Shown: positions 1-7,402 of the stretch, piece after piece
Numbering within the stretch: position 1 is the stretch's first letter
Layout of the letters: the number at the start of each line of letters is the position of its first letter
From: JAAFHS01 sp046049665
Lineage (GTDB): Bacteria > Pseudomonadota > Alphaproteobacteria > Rhodobacterales > Rhodobacteraceae
Assembly (NCBI GenBank): GCA_046049665.1
Contig: JBJOQW010000038.1
Location: forward strand, 1 to 19,049
Direction: 5' to 3'
DNA length: 19,049 bases
The notes under the pieces: generated by a model
What the model saw: the letters and a program-made list of their open reading frames with translations, nothing else
Databases searched by the model: none
What the model was told of the DNA's origin: nothing
Made by a program: the position numbers and the translations under genes

Positions 1-1
1 G

Positions 2-523
2 CCCTCGGCCGGGTTGGTGATGATGTCGCCGCGCGCGGTAGAGCGGCTGGAGGCGACCACGTCAAACAGCTTTGCGGTGGATCTGAAAAAATGGCGCAGC
101 ATCATGGCGGCCTATGAGGGCGGGGGGCATGCGTACCATGCAACGATGCCGACCGATGCGCTGGTGGGTTTCCGCGATGCGATGCTGGAGACGAGGGCGA
201 TGGGCTTTGCGCAGGCGAAGGCGGCGCAGTGGCAGCTGGGGCGCGATGTGCGGGGAATGCTGGCGGAAAAGCAGGTGCCATCAGTGGCGGCCGAGGGGTT
301 TCAGGCGCCGGGCGTGGTGGTGAGTTATACGTCTGACCCGGATGTGAAATCGGGGGCCAAGTTTCTGGCGGAAGGTATGCAGATTGCGGCAGGCGTGCCG
401 TTGCAGGTGGGAGAGGGGGCGGAGTTCATGACCTTCCGCATTGGCCTGTTCGGGCTGGACAAGCTGGGCGACGTGCCGGGCACGGTGGCACGTTTGCGCA
501 AGGTGGTGGACCGGGTGCTGTAA
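2..523 (+). CDS. Class V PLP-dependent aminotransferase, C-terminal part (5' truncated by window)
   Basis: The frame is open from base 2 and ends with TAA at 521-523; the start lies upstream of the window, so about 173 residues are visible. It resembles the small C-terminal domain of the alanine-glyoxylate/serine-pyruvate branch of class V aminotransferases: the PSAGLVMMSP segment that normally follows the PLP-lysine strand, the HAYHATMPTD segment after the large domain, and the terminal FRIGLFGLDKL stretch. These fold-type I enzymes move an amino group between an amino acid and a 2-oxo acid in the cytoplasm. The PLP lysine itself is expected just upstream, so activity cannot be judged. Only 3 bp separate it from the downstream ureohydrolase, so the two are probably co-transcribed. 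The substrate is unknown; 2-aminoethylphosphonate or aspartate transaminases of the same fold are alternatives. Confidence 0.82.
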   Translation, partial: PSAGLVMMSPRAVERLEATTSNSFAVDLKKWRSIMAAYEGGGHAYHATMPTDALVGFRDAMLETRAMGFAQAKAAQWQLGRDVRGMLAEKQVPSVAAEGFQAPGVVVSYTSDPDVKSGAKFLAEGMQIAAGVPLQVGEGAEFMTFRIGLFGLDKLGDVPGTVARLRKVVDRVL

Positions 524-526
524 GCC

Positions 527-1513
527 ATGGGCAAGGATGTGGGCGAGGCGATGCCGGATGCGGCCTTCATGCGCACGGCGCTGAAGGGATCATCGGTGGA
601 AGCCAGTTACGCGGGGGCGCTGAGCTTTCTGCGGCGGAAGTACACGAAGGATCTGACGGGGGTTGATCTGGCGATCACGGGCATTCCGTTTGATCTGTCG
701 GTCAGCAACCGGCCGGGCACGCGCTTTGGTCCAGAGGCCATCCGGCGGGCCTCGGCGCAGCATTCATGGGGGCCGGTCTGGCCCTGGCGGTTTGATCCGT
801 TTGATACGCTGGCGGCGGTGGACTATGGCGATTGCGCCTTTGACTGGGGTGCGCCGATGAATATTCCTGCGGCGATTGAGGGTCATATCGCTGGGATCAT
901 TGCGGGCGGGGCTGCGACGCTTTCGCTGGGGGGTGACCATTTCACGACCTATCCAACGCTAAACGCCTATGCGGCGAAATACGGGCCGATGGGCGTGGTG
1001 CAGTTTGATGCGCACCGGGATGTGGAGGAAGACGCGGGCGGGCGGATCGACCATGGCAGCATGTTCTATTACGCGGTGAAGGAAGGGATCATTGATCCCA
1101 GACGCATGGTGCAGGTGGGCATCCGGACCTGTTTTGTGGGCGAACGCAGCCATGGCATGACGATCCTGCATGCGGACCGGGTGCAAGAGATGGGGCCGGA
1201 GGCGGTGGCGGATGTGATCAGGGGGGTGCTTGGTGACGGGCCAAGCTACCTGACCTTTGACATTGATTGCCTTGATCCAGCGGCGGCACCGGGTACGGGG
1301 ACGCCGGTGCCGGGGGGCCTGAGCAGCTATCAGGCGCTGGCGATCTTGCGGGCGTTGAAGGGCGTGGATTTTCTGGGGATGGATGTGGTGGAGGTATCAC
1401 CGCCCTATGACCATGCCGAAATAACGGCAAATGCGGCGGCGATGATTGCGGCGGAAATGCTGTGCCTGAAGGCATGGGCGCGGGGCGCGCGCCCTGTGGG
1501 TATGGACGATTAG
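527..1513 (+). CDS. speB: Agmatinase-family ureohydrolase (arginase/agmatinase/formiminoglutamase superfamily)
   Basis: A 328-residue protein, normal size for agmatinases. All binuclear manganese motifs are visible: GGDH (His138), FDAHRD (Asp161, His163, Asp165) and FDIDCLDP (Asp245, Asp247), followed by GTGTPVPGG typical of the agmatinase branch. Enzymes of this family hydrolyse a guanidino group to urea and an amine, classically agmatine to putrescine. Guanidinobutyrase or guanidinopropionase activity cannot be excluded from sequence alone. It starts 3 bp after the upstream aminotransferase and appears to be the second gene of that operon, so the pair may degrade a guanidino compound and then transaminate the product. 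Alternative starts are the ATGs at 551 and 569; the one at 551 has a purine-rich GGGCGAGG upstream. The stop overlaps the end of the convergent hydroxylase gene by 4 bp. Confidence 0.88.
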   Translation: MGKDVGEAMPDAAFMRTALKGSSVEASYAGALSFLRRKYTKDLTGVDLAITGIPFDLSVSNRPGTRFGPEAIRRASAQHSWGPVWPWRFDPFDTLAAVDYGDCAFDWGAPMNIPAAIEGHIAGIIAGGAATLSLGGDHFTTYPTLNAYAAKYGPMGVVQFDAHRDVEEDAGGRIDHGSMFYYAVKEGIIDPRRMVQVGIRTCFVGERSHGMTILHADRVQEMGPEAVADVIRGVLGDGPSYLTFDIDCLDPAAAPGTGTPVPGGLSSYQALAILRALKGVDFLGMDVVEVSPPYDHAEITANAAAMIAAEMLCLKAWARGARPVGMDD

Positions 1514-2709
1514 CGCACACCCAGCCCGGTTTTCATCAGCGTCTTGCGCACGGGGTCGGCGGCGGTCAGGGCGCGCAGGCCTGAGGCGCGCAGATTGCGG
1601 AACAAGGGGGACTGGGCGATGGCAGCACGGTTCAGGGCATCAATCCCCGTCACGCGCAGGCGCAGGTCCGGCATGCGGGCGCGGGCGTAGGCGGTGAGCA
1701 TCTTTTCGTCGCCAAGGCTAGCGGGGCTGGCCTTGGCGAGGGTCAGCAGGGTGGCGATGTCGGCGAGTGACATGTTCAGGCCCTGCGCACCGATGGGGGG
1801 CACGACATGGGCGGCCTCGGCGATCAGGGCGGTGCGTTCGCCTGTAATTGCCCCTGCAAGCTGCGAAATGATGGGCCAGGTGGTGCGGCGCGAGGCAAGC
1901 GTCAGCGGGCCCATGCAATGGGTGGATCGTTCGGTGGCGGCCTGCGCGAAATCAGCGTCAGGCAGGGACATGAGGGCGGCAACGTTGGGGCCGGTCTCCA
2001 TCCAGACCACGGCCGAGCAGGGCAGGCCATCACGATCAGGCAAGGGTACAAGGGTGAAGGGGCCGCCGGTGCGGTGAATTTCGGTTGAAACCGAGGCGTG
2101 TGGAATGGGGTGGGTGACGGCAAAGGTCATGGCCTTTTGGCCATAGCGCGTGGTGGTGACAGGAATGCCAAGGGCCTGGCGCACGGGTGAGGTGCGGCCA
2201 TCAGCGGCGATGACCATGCGCGCGCGCAGGCGGGTGGCATCGGTCAGGGTCACGATTGCCTCGGACTCGCGTGTGGTCATGCGGGTGAAACTGGTGCCAA
2301 TTTTCAGGGTGACGTTGGGCAGGGTGGCCAGATGCGCAAGCATTTCACGGCGCAAAAGCCAGTTGGGCAGGTTCCAGCCAAAGGGTGCGTCGGAAATCTC
2401 GGCAGCGTCGAAATCGCGCGTCAGGCGGGGTTCATTGGCCTCGCCCCCGGCATCAATCAGGCGCATGACTTGCAAGGGCGTGCCATGCGGGGCGAGTGCG
2501 GGCCAGAGGCCAGCCTCGGTCAGCAGGTCACGCGCGGGTTGCAGAAAGGCGGTGGTGCGCAGATCGGCGCCGTCATCATCGCGCGCGGTCACCGGGCTGT
2601 GGGGTTCGGCCAGGGTGACGGTGAACCCGGCATTGCCAAAGGCTGCGGCCGCGGTCAGGCCAGCGACGCCGCCGCCGGAAATGAAGATATCGGTGTGTTC
2701 TGTGGTCAT
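1510..2709 (-). CDS. UbiH/UbiF-type FAD-dependent monooxygenase (ubiquinone biosynthesis hydroxylase)
   Basis: A 399-residue flavoprotein of the class A aromatic hydroxylase fold. The N-terminal dinucleotide motif is SGGGVAGLTAA (residues 11-21), followed by the DG motif AADGRTSPVRQALG (Asp170-Gly171) and the C-terminal FAD-ribityl motif AEAAHVVPPIGAQGLN (about 297-312). UbiH/UbiF relatives hydroxylate the polyprenylated ring during ubiquinone synthesis, usually at the inner membrane surface. The usual GDAAH is AEAAH here, so the Asp of the GD motif is shifted or replaced. I chose ATG 2709 (MTTEHTDIF) because the Rossmann strand begins right after it; an ATG at 2751 would add 14 residues of unlikely N-terminus. 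It follows the HAD gene on the same strand by 48 bp. Which ring position it hydroxylates, and whether it is UbiH, UbiF or UbiL, is not decidable here. Confidence 0.82.
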   Translation of the reverse strand: MTTEHTDIFISGGGVAGLTAAAAFGNAGFTVTLAEPHSPVTARDDDGADLRTTAFLQPARDLLTEAGLWPALAPHGTPLQVMRLIDAGGEANEPRLTRDFDAAEISDAPFGWNLPNWLLRREMLAHLATLPNVTLKIGTSFTRMTTRESEAIVTLTDATRLRARMVIAADGRTSPVRQALGIPVTTTRYGQKAMTFAVTHPIPHASVSTEIHRTGGPFTLVPLPDRDGLPCSAVVWMETGPNVAALMSLPDADFAQAATERSTHCMGPLTLASRRTTWPIISQLAGAITGERTALIAEAAHVVPPIGAQGLNMSLADIATLLTLAKASPASLGDEKMLTAYARARMPDLRLRVTGIDALNRAAIAQSPLFRNLRASGLRALTAADPVRKTLMKTGLGVR

Positions 2710-2757
2710 GCCTTGGATATGGCGCGGAACGCAGGCCGCGCCAAGCGACATTTTGGC

Positions 2758-3399
2758 CTAGGCCAGCGCCTGCAGAAAGCAGGTCAGATCAGCGGTGTGG
2801 TGCTGGATATGGGGTGCGTCATGCGGGCTGTCGGCCACAAGGATGGTGCGCATGCCCATGGCGTGCGGCGCTGCCAGATTGCGCGGGTCATCTTCGAACA
2901 TGGCGGCACTGCCGGGATCGGTGCCATCCTTGGCAAAGACGGTCTCGAAGGCCACACGCTCGGGCTTGGGGCGGAAGGCGGCATCCTCGACGCCATAGAC
3001 GGCATCAAAGCATTCAGACAGGCCACGGGCGGCCAGCACATTGCGGGCATAGGGGGCAGAGCCATTGGTATAGACGATGCGGCGGCCGGGCAGGGCCATG
3101 ATGGCCCGTGCCAAGGCAGGGTCGGGTGTCAGGGCGGCAAAGGAGATGTCATGCACATCCACGAGGTAAGGGCGCGGGTCGACATCATGTTCGGCCATCA
3201 GACCGGCAAGGGTGGTGCCATGGGTTTGCCAATAGTGCTGGCGCAGGTGATTGGCCCTGTCACGATCAACGCCAAGGGCCTGCATGACCCAATCGGTCAT
3301 CTTCACCTCGATCTGGTCAAACAGACGCACAGAGGGGTGATAGAGCGTATTATCAAGGTCAAAGACCCAATGGCGGACGTGGGCAAACTGTTGGCGCAT
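2758..3399 (-). CDS. HAD-superfamily hydrolase, pyrimidine 5'-nucleotidase type
   Basis: 213 residues from ATG 3399 (MRQQFAHV). HAD motif I is FDLDNTLYHP (nucleophile Asp14, acid/base Asp16), motif II is VYTNGS (Thr111), the motif III lysine is in FRPKPE (Lys145), and motif IV is MFEDDPRN (Asp170, Asp171). The DNTLY signature and size match the bacterial and yeast SDT1-like pyrimidine 5'-nucleotidases, which dephosphorylate UMP/CMP and related phosphates; the true substrate is not shown. A longer reading from a TTG at 3435 would add 12 residues and crowd the divergent regulator, so ATG 3399 is preferred. It is probably the first gene of a two-gene unit with the hydroxylase downstream. Confidence 0.84.
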   Translation of the reverse strand: MRQQFAHVRHWVFDLDNTLYHPSVRLFDQIEVKMTDWVMQALGVDRDRANHLRQHYWQTHGTTLAGLMAEHDVDPRPYLVDVHDISFAALTPDPALARAIMALPGRRIVYTNGSAPYARNVLAARGLSECFDAVYGVEDAAFRPKPERVAFETVFAKDGTDPGSAAMFEDDPRNLAAPHAMGMRTILVADSPHDAPHIQHHTADLTCFLQALA

Positions 3400-3486
3400 A
3401 AACGGGGTGTAGTTTGCGGCGTGGGTTGATTGCAAGGGGTGGGGCAGCTACGGTTTGGGCGTTGCAAAGATAAAGGTCTGATCCCG

Positions 3487-4122
3487 GTGCAAAAAGATGC
3501 CTATACGCTGATCCTGGAAGCGATTGATGCAGGGTTTTTCAAACCCGGAGACAGGCTGGTGGAGTCAGAACTGGCTGACCGGTTTGGCGTATCACGCACG
3601 CCGGTGCGCGAGGCGCTGCAGCGGCTGGAAACGCAAGGCATGCTGACGCGGGATGGGCGCAGCCTGATTGTGGCAAGTCTGGACCATAACCAGCTGGCGG
3701 AACTGTACGCGGTGCGGACCGAGTTGGAGGGGTTGGCAGCGCGTCTGGCGGCACGGGCCGCAACGGATGAGGAAGTGCGGGTGCTGCGGGGGATGGTGGA
3801 GGAAGACCGCAAGCTGATTGGCGGCGATCCCAAGGAGCTGAGCCGGGCGAACAAGCGGTTTCACAAGCAGATCCATCTGGCCAGCCATAACCGCTTTCTG
3901 ATCCAGCAGCTTGATCTGGTGCATCGGTCGATGGCGCTTATGGCAACCACGTCCTTTGCGGCGGAAGGGCGTGATGAGCTGGGCCTTGCCGAACATGACC
4001 GCATCATCGCGGCGATCGAGGCGCGCGATCCTGAGGCGGCTTATCAGGCCTTGCGGACGCATATCTCAAAAGCATTCGAGACGCGGCTGCGGGTGGATGC
4101 GGGCGAATTGCGCACAAGGTGA
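3487..4122 (+). CDS. GntR-family transcriptional regulator, FCD (FadR/VanR-like) subfamily
   Basis: 211 residues from GTG 3487 (VQKDAYTL), which has AAAGG ten bases upstream. Residues about 1-65 form a winged helix-turn-helix with the GntR signature GDRLVESELADRFGVSRTPV and REALQRLETQG. Residues about 70-195 are an all-helical FCD effector domain with conserved histidines in FHKQIH, EHDRII and THISKAF (about 126, 170 and 192) that often bind a metal or carboxylate ligand. Such proteins usually repress catabolic genes until a small organic acid binds. The frame is open back to a TTG at 3430, but that start would overlap the upstream region of the divergent gene and adds residues without domain similarity. 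It is divergent from the HAD gene with 87 bp between starts. No target can be named, and the neighbours are not an obvious catabolic operon. Confidence 0.88.
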   Translation: MQKDAYTLILEAIDAGFFKPGDRLVESELADRFGVSRTPVREALQRLETQGMLTRDGRSLIVASLDHNQLAELYAVRTELEGLAARLAARAATDEEVRVLRGMVEEDRKLIGGDPKELSRANKRFHKQIHLASHNRFLIQQLDLVHRSMALMATTSFAAEGRDELGLAEHDRIIAAIEARDPEAAYQALRTHISKAFETRLRVDAGELRTR

Positions 4123-4148
4123 CCCTAGTCAAGGGACCCTAGTCCAGG
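4121..4148. repeat. 14-bp tandem duplication at a convergent gene junction
   Basis: Two consecutive copies, GACCCTAGTCAAGG (4121-4134) and GACCCTAGTCCAGG (4135-4148), differ at one base. The stop codon of the GntR gene overlaps the start of copy 1, and the stop codon of the convergent glycosyltransferase gene (CTA at 4139-4141) lies in copy 2. Only 16 bp separate the two genes. I see no hairpin terminator here. Confidence 0.7.
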
Positions 4149-5953
4149 TCAAAGTGACCGTGCGAGGTTTTATCCCAGTAGAACGGCCGGGCAACAACCT
4201 CGTACAGGGCTTTGTAGGCGGCAAAGGCCGATAGGGGAAAGTAAAAATAGGCAGGCAAGACCCAGTGCAGCTTTGTGCCTTTGCCGCGCAAGGCCATGCC
4301 GTAAAGATTGATGGCGATGCTCACGCCCTCCATTGCAAGCAAGGCGAGGGTGATTGGCAACAGGACGGCAGGGTTCAACACCGCCACCGCCGGATGTCCC
4401 AGACCAAGCGCGAAGGCCCACAGCGACCACATCACCGGCACCAGCAAGGCCTGACAGATCGATCCCAGAAACAACACTTGCACGCCGATGAACCGGGCCC
4501 AGCCCAATTGCCGCAGCAAAAGAGCAGGGTCACGCATGTGAATGGCCCATGTCAGCATATACCCCTTGATCCAGCGTGAACGCTGCCGGATCCATGGCAC
4601 GATACGGCAGTTCGCCTCTTCTTCGGTGACGCTGGCCAGCAGTTCCGTCCGATAGCCGTGGCGCGCAAGGCGCAGACCCAGATCAGCGTCCTCGGTCACG
4701 TTGTGGGCATCCCATCCGCCAAGCTGTTCAAGGATGGTGCGGCGAAAGAACAGGGTCGTGCCGCCAAGGGGCAGCACAAGCCCCAGCCGGGCCAGACCAG
4801 GCAACATCACACGAAACCAGGCGGCATATTCGACGGTAAAGCAACGCGACAGCCAGTTTGTTTTCGGATTGTAGAAATCAAGAACACCCTGCAAGCAGGC
4901 CACCTGCGGCGGAGAATGTGCGAATTTGTTCACAACATCATACAGTTGTTGTGGGGCTGGAGCATCTTCGGCGTCATAAACGCCGATGATTGATCCCTTG
5001 GCAAAGATCATTGCGTGGTTCAGGGCGCGTGGTTTGGTGCGCAAGGTGCCTTCGGGCACGATAATGGTGCGCATCCACCCGGGCATGTCCACGCTTTGCA
5101 ATGCCGCGCGGGTGACCGTATCATCATCTTCAACAGCAAGGATGACATCAAGCAGATCACGCGGATAATCAATCCGCCCCAGCCGTGCCATCAGGCGGTG
5201 GGCAATATCAGCCTCGCGGTACAGCGCGACGATGACGGTGATGACGGGCAGTTGCAGGGGCGTTACGGCAGGCGCAGGGCTTTCGGCACCCGCGCCCTTG
5301 GCGCGCACTGTGGCCAGCACAAGGATTTTCAACACAGATGACGCGACCATCCAGAACAGGCCGAAACCCACAAGGCTGATCACGACAGCTTGGGGCGCAA
5401 CGGCAACCAGCAACCAGAAGGCGGCCACGACCAAGGCAAGCAGCGGCAGATAAGGGATGACCGACCAGTTGCGGCAGCTTTCCTGTGCGGGCACGCGTGT
5501 TTCGGCCGCCGTGGCAAGCACCGCTCCACGCAACGCAAGCACCTTGCTTTCGATCAGTTCGAACGGTGCAAGGTGGGGCAGGAACATGCCGTTGTGCCCG
5601 GTCAGTTCCGGCAGGCGTGGAACCACGGCGGCATCCGACACGGCAATCAACAAGGTTTGGCCGATCAGGCGCAGGGGCAATACACCTTCGGCAAGGGCGC
5701 GGGCGGGGGTAAAGCGATCAAGCAACCGCGGGTCCGCCTCAAAGCGGGCCGGATCGACGCGGGGCAGGGGGGCGCTGCGGCCAAACGGCCCGTAAAGGCG
5801 CGCTTCTTCGGCGGTGGGGCCGATCACGGACCCGTCAAGGGCCCCGCCTGGTTGCGCGGCGATCACGCGTTCAAGCGCCACCGATGCGCCCTTGCCCCCG
5901 GTGCGCAAGGCATCTGGCCGGTTGACGACAACACGAAGCTGCGAGGTTTTCAT
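4139..5953 (-). CDS. Membrane family-2 glycosyltransferase (cellulose-synthase-like) with N-terminal MshEN/GspE-N-like domain
   Basis: 604 residues from ATG 5953. Order of parts: residues about 60-150 resemble the GspE-N/MshEN fold (ADPRLLDRFTPARALAEG, then LPLRLIGQTLLIAVSD and an IESKVLALRG helix). Two membrane helices follow (about 167-222), then a GT-A catalytic domain with the processive-synthase residues EDD (275-277), DAED (327-330), TEDADLGLRL (TED 420-422) and RQRSRW (456-461, the QxxRW-type motif). About four membrane helices (488-590) close the protein. Such enzymes polymerise a sugar from a nucleotide donor and extrude the chain through the inner membrane. MshEN domains in other proteins bind cyclic-di-GMP, but the binding residues are not clearly kept here. 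Upstream ATGs at 5971 and 5992 are possible starts; 5953 is preferred because AGGG lies just upstream and a CtrA-type box sits at 6006-6020. It lies 83 bp (from ATG 5953) downstream of carA on the same strand. The product sugar is unknown. Confidence 0.83.
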   Translation of the reverse strand: MKTSQLRVVVNRPDALRTGGKGASVALERVIAAQPGGALDGSVIGPTAEEARLYGPFGRSAPLPRVDPARFEADPRLLDRFTPARALAEGVLPLRLIGQTLLIAVSDAAVVPRLPELTGHNGMFLPHLAPFELIESKVLALRGAVLATAAETRVPAQESCRNWSVIPYLPLLALVVAAFWLLVAVAPQAVVISLVGFGLFWMVASSVLKILVLATVRAKGAGAESPAPAVTPLQLPVITVIVALYREADIAHRLMARLGRIDYPRDLLDVILAVEDDDTVTRAALQSVDMPGWMRTIIVPEGTLRTKPRALNHAMIFAKGSIIGVYDAEDAPAPQQLYDVVNKFAHSPPQVACLQGVLDFYNPKTNWLSRCFTVEYAAWFRVMLPGLARLGLVLPLGGTTLFFRRTILEQLGGWDAHNVTEDADLGLRLARHGYRTELLASVTEEEANCRIVPWIRQRSRWIKGYMLTWAIHMRDPALLLRQLGWARFIGVQVLFLGSICQALLVPVMWSLWAFALGLGHPAVAVLNPAVLLPITLALLAMEGVSIAINLYGMALRGKGTKLHWVLPAYFYFPLSAFAAYKALYEVVARPFYWDKTSHGHFDLD

Positions 5954-6003
5954 CCTGCCCTGACCTGCCATTGCGCCATTCAAGGCCAACATGGCGCACT
6001 CAG

Positions 6004-6020
6004 GGTTAACCGATGGTTAA
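6004..6020 (-). promoter_or_regulatory. CtrA-type binding site (TTAA-N7-TTAAC)
   Basis: Read on the minus strand the site is TTAACCATCGGTTAACC, an exact match to the CtrA consensus TTAA-N7-TTAAC and also a near-perfect inverted repeat (TTAACC-ATC-GGTTAA). It lies about 50 bp upstream of the chosen glycosyltransferase start and between it and carA. CtrA is the cell-cycle/motility response regulator of alphaproteobacteria. Binding here is inferred from the motif only. Confidence 0.6.
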
Positions 6021-6036
6021 GATCGGACGAATTCCG

Positions 6037-7203
6037 CTAGGCGGCGCGGCGTTCTTTCATTGCGGCGGCAAAGCGTTCGAACAGATAGTAGCTGTCTTGC
6101 GGGCCGGGGGATGCCTCGGGGTGGTATTGCACGGAAAAGATGGGCTTTCCGGTAACGGCAATGCCACAGTTTGACCCGTCAAACAGCGAGACATGTGTTT
6201 CGGCCACGCCTTTGGGCAAGGTCTGGCTGTCCACGGTAAAGCCGTGGTTCATCGAGGTGATTTCAACCTTGCCGGTGGTCAGATCCTTGACGGGGTGGTT
6301 TGCGCCGTGGTGGCCGTGGTTCATTTTCACCGTGCGCGCGCCAAGCGCCAGTGCCAGCATCTGGTGGCCAAGGCAGATGCCGAACACCGGCAGATCGGCC
6401 TTGAGCACGCCCTGGATCATTGGCACGGCATAGCTGCCGGTGGCGGCAGGGTCACCCGGACCGTTGGACAGGAACACGCCTTCAGGGTTCAGGGCCATGA
6501 CATCTTCGGCCGTGGCCGTGGCGGGCAGCACGGTGACCTCGCAGCCGGCCGAGGCAAGGCAGCGCAGGATATTGCGCTTGGCACCGTAGTCAATGGCCAC
6601 CACGCGAAAGCCGGGTTCGGTGCGGCGCGTATGGCCCTGCGGCCAGGCCCACCGCTTTTCATCCCAGGTGTAGGACTGCGCACAGGTCACATCCTTGGCC
6701 AGATCAAGGCCGACAAGGCCCTTCCATGCGCGGGCCTGTGCCACCAGTGCGGCAATGTCAAAATTCCCATCAGGATCATGGGCAAGCGCCACATGCGGCG
6801 CACCCTGCTGACGGATGGCGCGGGTCAGGCGGCGGGTATCAAGCCCACCAATGCCGATGCGGCCCTTGGAGGCCAGCCATGCCGTCAGCTCACCCATGGC
6901 GCGCCAGTTCGACGGCTCGGTCGGATCCCATTTGACAACCATGCCCGCCGCGACAGGATCGGCAGTTTCGTCATCATCGGTATTGGTGCCGACATTGCCG
7001 ATATGCGGGAAGGTAAAGGTCACAACCTGCCCGGCATAGCTGGGGTCGGTCATGACTTCCTGATAACCGGTCATGGCGGTGTTGAACACAAGCTCCGCCA
7101 CCGTTGTGCCCGTTGCGCCAAAGCCCGCACCGTAGAAGACGGTACCATCGGCAAGGGCAAGGCAGGCGGTGGGAGTAAAGGGCAGATCGGCGCGCGTTGG
7201 CAT
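6037..7203 (-). CDS. carA: Carbamoyl-phosphate synthase small (glutaminase) subunit
   Basis: 388 residues, the normal CarA length. The N-terminal CPSase small-subunit domain (LALADGTVFYGAGFGA, NTAMTGYQEVMTDPSY) is followed by a class I glutamine amidotransferase domain. The catalytic triad is present: Cys277 in FGICLGHQ, His361 and Glu363 in SVQYHPEASPGP; the oxyanion segment is LSNGPGDP. It hydrolyses glutamine and channels ammonia to CarB for carbamoyl phosphate, feeding pyrimidine and arginine synthesis in the cytoplasm. The start ATG 7203 is supported by GAAGGGG eight bases upstream. The frame stays open to 7581, but that extension has no similarity to the family and runs into the divergent yqeY gene. 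carB is not in the window. The glycosyltransferase follows on the same strand but probably has its own promoter. Confidence 0.96.
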   Translation of the reverse strand: MPTRADLPFTPTACLALADGTVFYGAGFGATGTTVAELVFNTAMTGYQEVMTDPSYAGQVVTFTFPHIGNVGTNTDDDETADPVAAGMVVKWDPTEPSNWRAMGELTAWLASKGRIGIGGLDTRRLTRAIRQQGAPHVALAHDPDGNFDIAALVAQARAWKGLVGLDLAKDVTCAQSYTWDEKRWAWPQGHTRRTEPGFRVVAIDYGAKRNILRCLASAGCEVTVLPATATAEDVMALNPEGVFLSNGPGDPAATGSYAVPMIQGVLKADLPVFGICLGHQMLALALGARTVKMNHGHHGANHPVKDLTTGKVEITSMNHGFTVDSQTLPKGVAETHVSLFDGSNCGIAVTGKPIFSVQYHPEASPGPQDSYYLFERFAAAMKERRAA

Positions 7204-7252
7204 GATGTGAACCCCTTCATCAATCAGACGTGGCATCAGGTAAACTGCAGGG

Positions 7253-7281
7253 GGTTTAAAGGGGCCAAGGGGGCAGGTCAA
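7253..7281 (-). promoter_or_regulatory. Candidate sigma70-type promoter of carA
   Basis: On the minus strand TTGACC (7276-7281; 5 of 6 to TTGACA) is followed after 17 bp by TAAACC (7253-7258; a weak -10). This would give a leader of roughly 40 nt before the carA ATG at 7203. A short GGGTGTTACCC hairpin lies just upstream. No attenuator-like terminator is visible in the leader. Confidence 0.4.
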
Positions 7282-7402
7282 GGGTAACACCCAAAAGGGT
7301 TTTTCAACATTTTCAAAGGCTTGGTGAAATCGTGGGGAGTTGTTCTTTTGCGCGGGGCAAGCTATTGTGCCGTTTCGGGGAAACGGATCGGGAAAATTCT
7401 GC

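Noticed and set aside
2332..3429. 365-codon plus-strand frame
   Set aside because: Antisense to the HAD and hydroxylase genes, both of which have full catalytic motifs.
3430..3486. TTG start for the GntR regulator
   Set aside because: Adds non-homologous residues; GTG 3487 has AAAGG at suitable distance and begins at the winged-helix domain.
6193..7287. 364-codon plus-strand frame
   Set aside because: Antisense to carA; no recognisable domain.
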